A stretch of 64,000 nucleotides of DNA. It comes from Iamia majanohamensis (lineage in GTDB: Bacteria; Actinomycetota; Acidimicrobiia; Acidimicrobiales; Iamiaceae). The position numbers were made by a program, and so were the translations under genes. The notes under the pieces are model-generated. The model worked only from the letters and a program-made list of their open reading frames with translations. It was not told where the DNA came from and did no database searches. Shown here piece after piece: positions 61,991-64,000 of the stretch; position 1 is the stretch's first letter; each line of letters starts with the position of its first letter. Location: NCBI RefSeq assembly GCF_028532485.1, contig NZ_CP116942.1, positions 3,348,001 to 3,412,000 of the forward strand, read 5' to 3'.

Positions 61991-62820
61991 TCAGCGGTGG
62001 TCGTGGAGGCCGGGCGGGGGGCCGCCCACCATCCCCGCCCCGAGCCACTGCTCGGTCGACAGCCGGGCCGCCCCCATCAGCTCGACCGACCGGCTGAAGT
62101 CGGTGGGTGGCACCCGGACCGGGCACAGCGGCGGCACGACGCGGATGTCGGCCCGGTCGCCGTACACCTCGAGGTCGTGGGCCAGGCGGCGCTGGACGAG
62201 GACGTTCAGGCCCTGCAGCGCCATGGCCAGGGCCGACCCGGGCGGCTCGGCCAGGGAGCAGGCGTACCCGGCCGGCAGGACCCACACGACGGTGGCCCCC
62301 AGGGCCACGGCGTGGGAGATCGGGGCGTTGTCGACCACGCCGCCGTCCATGAAGTGACGGCCCCCGATGGCCACCGGCGGGAACACGCCCGGGATGGCGG
62401 CACTGGCGAGCACCGCCTCCACCGCCGGGCCCTGGGACAGGGGCACGTCGGCCGAGGTGCAGACGTCGACGGCCACGACCGTCACCGGCACCGGGGCGTC
62501 CTCCAGGTTCCGGTAGGGCAGGTGGGTCCGGAGGAGCCGGGCCAGGTTGTCCGGCGCGACCAGGCCCTGGCCCCCGCTCCGGAGGGCCCGCAGCGGAGGG
62601 GTGGGGAAGACGTCGCGCCGGTGCAGCCGCCGCCACACCCCGGCCAGGTGCTCGGCGCCGCCGGGCCCGGGGCGTCCCGCCATGTAGGCGGCGTTGACCG
62701 CGCCCACCGACGTGCCCACCCAGAGGTCGGGGCGGATGCCGGCCTCGTCGAGGGCCTGGAGCATGCCGACCTGGACGCAGCCGAGGCTCGCTCCCCGGTG
62801 AGCACGAAGGCGGTCGTCAC
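61991..62820 (-). pseudogene. Patatin-like phospholipase, single frameshift near the N-terminus
   Basis: The main frame has the lipase elbow 'VGTSVGAVNAAYMAG' (GxSxG), 'ASAAIPGVFPPV' and the catalytic Asp in 'FMDGGVVDNAP', all of a patatin phospholipase. Its natural beginning, GTG 62820 with 'VTTAFVLTG', lies in a different frame. Adding one G to the run at 62793-62796 would join them into 'TGGASLGCVQVGML', matching the oxyanion motif of this family. The alternative upstream start at 62872 gives an unnatural N-terminus. It is either a real one-base loss or a sequencing error in a homopolymer. Confidence 0.8.
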
Positions 62821-62892
62821 CAGCAGCGAGTCTGCCGGGCCGGCGCGCGGGCTGCCGGTGGGCCTCGGGCACCGGTCCGGGCGCGCCCGGAC

Positions 62893-62906
62893 GAGAACGC
62901 GTTCTA
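62893..62906. promoter_or_regulatory. KstR-like operator
   Basis: GAGAACGCGTTCTA contains the perfect palindrome AGAACGCGTTCT (62894-62905) and fits the KstR pattern TnnAACnnGTTnnA except at the first base. It ends 34 bases before the cyp125 start. KstR represses cholesterol genes, including cyp125, in mycobacteria. Confidence 0.7.
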
Positions 62907-62940
62907 GTGTGGGTGGCCCGCGATCCCAGGAGCGTCTCCC

Positions 62941-64000
62941 GTGACCGACACCGTGCTCGACGGCATGGACTTCACCTCACCCGACCTGTACGCGGAGCGG
63001 GTCCCGCTGGAGGAGTTCGCCCTGCTCCGCCGCACCGCCCCGGTGTGGTGGAACGCCCAGAACCGCCAGGACCACAGCTTCGACGACGGGGGCTTCTGGG
63101 TCCTGTCCCGCCACGCCGACGTGAAGGCGGTGTCGACCGCCCGCGAGGGCTGGTCCACCGCCGAGAACGGCTCCCTCATCGCCTTCGAGGGCGACATCGG
63201 CCGTGAGGCCATCGAGCTGCAGCGGTCCCTGCTCATCAACATGGACCCGCCCCACCACACCCAGGTGCGCGGGGTGATCTCCCAGGGGTGCTTCACCCCG
63301 CGGGCCATCGCCAAGCTGGAGGACGGGCTGCGGGAGCGGGCCCACCGCATCGTGGCCGAGGCCCTGGCCCGGGGCGACGGCGACTTCGTGACCGACGTGG
63401 CCTGCGAGCTGCCCCTCCAGGCCCTGTCCGACGTCGTCGGCTTCCCGGAGGAGGACCGGGCCAAGATCTTCGACTGGTCCAACCAGATGATCGGGAGCAC
63501 CGACCCGGACTTCGAGGGCCACGGCGAGGTCGCCGCGGCCGAGCTCATGGCCTACGCCTACGCCATGGGCGAGGAGCGCCGGGCCTGCCCCATGGGCGAC
63601 GTGGCCACCCGCCTGGTCGAGGCCGACTCCCCCGACGGCGCCCTCACGCCCGAGGAGTTCGGCTACTTCGTCCTCATCCTGGCCGTCGCCGGCAACGAGA
63701 CGACCCGCAACGCCATCACCCACGGGATGCAGGCCTTCTTCGACCACCCGGACCAGTGGGAGCGCTTCAAGGCCGAGCGGCCGGCGACCACGGCCGACGA
63801 GATCATCCGCTGGGCCACACCCGTGGTGGCCTTCCAGCGCACCGCCACGGCCGACACCGTGGTCGGCGGCCAGGAGATCCGCGAGGGCCAGCGGGTCGGG
63901 CTCTTCTACGCCTCGGCCAACCGCGACGAGGCCGTGTTCACCGACCCCGACCACTTCGACGTCGGGCGGGACCCGAACCCCCACGTCGGCTTCGGCGGCG
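62941..64000 (+). CDS. cyp125: Cytochrome P450 CYP125 (3' end beyond window)
   Basis: 353 residues are present. 'DFTSPDLYAERVP', 'RRTAPVWWNAQ', 'FDDGGFWVLSRHADVK', 'CELPLQALSDVVG', the I-helix 'LAVAGNETTRNAITHGMQAFFDHPDQWERFK', 'DEIIRWATPVVAFQRTA' and 'PNPHVGFGG' agree closely with mycobacterial CYP125 as I recall it, the enzyme that oxidises C26/27 of cholesterol. The window ends at the first residues of the haem loop, so the Cys ligand is not seen. GTG 62941 has AGGAG upstream. Confidence 0.92.
   Translation, partial: MTDTVLDGMDFTSPDLYAERVPLEEFALLRRTAPVWWNAQNRQDHSFDDGGFWVLSRHADVKAVSTAREGWSTAENGSLIAFEGDIGREAIELQRSLLINMDPPHHTQVRGVISQGCFTPRAIAKLEDGLRERAHRIVAEALARGDGDFVTDVACELPLQALSDVVGFPEEDRAKIFDWSNQMIGSTDPDFEGHGEVAAAELMAYAYAMGEERRACPMGDVATRLVEADSPDGALTPEEFGYFVLILAVAGNETTRNAITHGMQAFFDHPDQWERFKAERPATTADEIIRWATPVVAFQRTATADTVVGGQEIREGQRVGLFYASANRDEAVFTDPDHFDVGRDPNPHVGFGG

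Noticed and set aside
62821-62872. Alternative start giving an intact patatin frame
   Set aside because: The resulting N-terminus is basic and Arg/Pro-rich and destroys the expected beta strand before the oxyanion motif; the frameshift explanation fits better.

Overview
The window is very GC-rich, gene-dense bacterial DNA of an actinobacterium, most plausibly an Iamia-like member of Acidimicrobiia (inferred from family content, not from a marker gene). Supporting content: an actinobacterial inositol-phosphate synthase, DUF3097, DUF2332, Mycobacterium-like sterol P450s (CYP51, CYP142, CYP125), an IdeR-like box and a KstR-like box. GTG starts are common and many adjacent genes overlap by 1 or 4 bases (NTGA or TGATG), so translational coupling is a habit of this genome. 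No rRNA, tRNA, insertion sequence, phage gene, CRISPR array or origin is visible. No stretch without a gene exceeds about 270 bases.

Layout. 1-13 kb: housekeeping and envelope genes: tldD (cut by the left edge), a hot-dog thioesterase, a HAD phosphatase, an alpha/beta hydrolase, a flippase-like membrane protein coupled to a PAP2 lipid phosphatase, a DUF2332 protein, dxs, a LolD/FtsX-type ABC exporter with a lipoprotein, a DMT exporter and an NfuA-like protein. 13-14.6 kb: a 14-helix MFS exporter.

14.7-24.1 kb is the most unusual region. A fused double-TetR regulator is coupled to a GT4 glycosyltransferase. Convergent to it runs a leftward operon: two GT2 glycosyltransferases, a PqqD-like protein, an HPr-kinase-like protein and a twin-arginine-type exported peptide carrying eight tandem Asn-Gly-Ser units. 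Divergent from that operon is a glycosyltransferase fused to a second PqqD domain, followed convergently by an NTP_transf_5 nucleotidyltransferase. One operator type (CCGAAC-N-GTTCGG) lies in front of the regulator and in the divergent promoter region, and a degenerate copy precedes the nucleotidyltransferase. I read this as a self-contained, probably undescribed system that modifies (glycosylates and perhaps phosphorylates) and exports a repetitive peptide.

24.2-47.8 kb: ino1, an aminotransferase (separated by a two-copy 50-bp stem-loop repeat), an ABC-F protein, DUF3097, an M50 protease, a crotonase, a secreted von Willebrand protein with a small membrane partner, a sulfatase operon with an anti-sigma-type ATPase, a TetR, a CoA-transferase, efeO-efeB iron uptake under an IdeR-like box, an aldehyde dehydrogenase, a two-component system and a TadE/TadG-like pair.

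47.9-58.4 kb: a long leftward sterol operon, TetR - P450 - SDR - CYP51 - ferredoxin - NTF2-like - ALDH - SDR - beta-hydroxyacid dehydrogenase - CYP142. It resembles the Mycobacterium tuberculosis Rv0763c-Rv0771 neighbourhood. It is preceded by a two-gene CMD/crotonase unit, and both units start at copies of the same palindrome CTGGAC-AGTA-GTCCAG. 58.5-64 kb: a DEAD-box helicase with a hairpin-rich leader, a hemolysin-III/PAQR protein, a CcdA-like membrane protein, a frameshifted patatin phospholipase gene and, at the right edge, a truncated CYP125 behind a KstR-like box.
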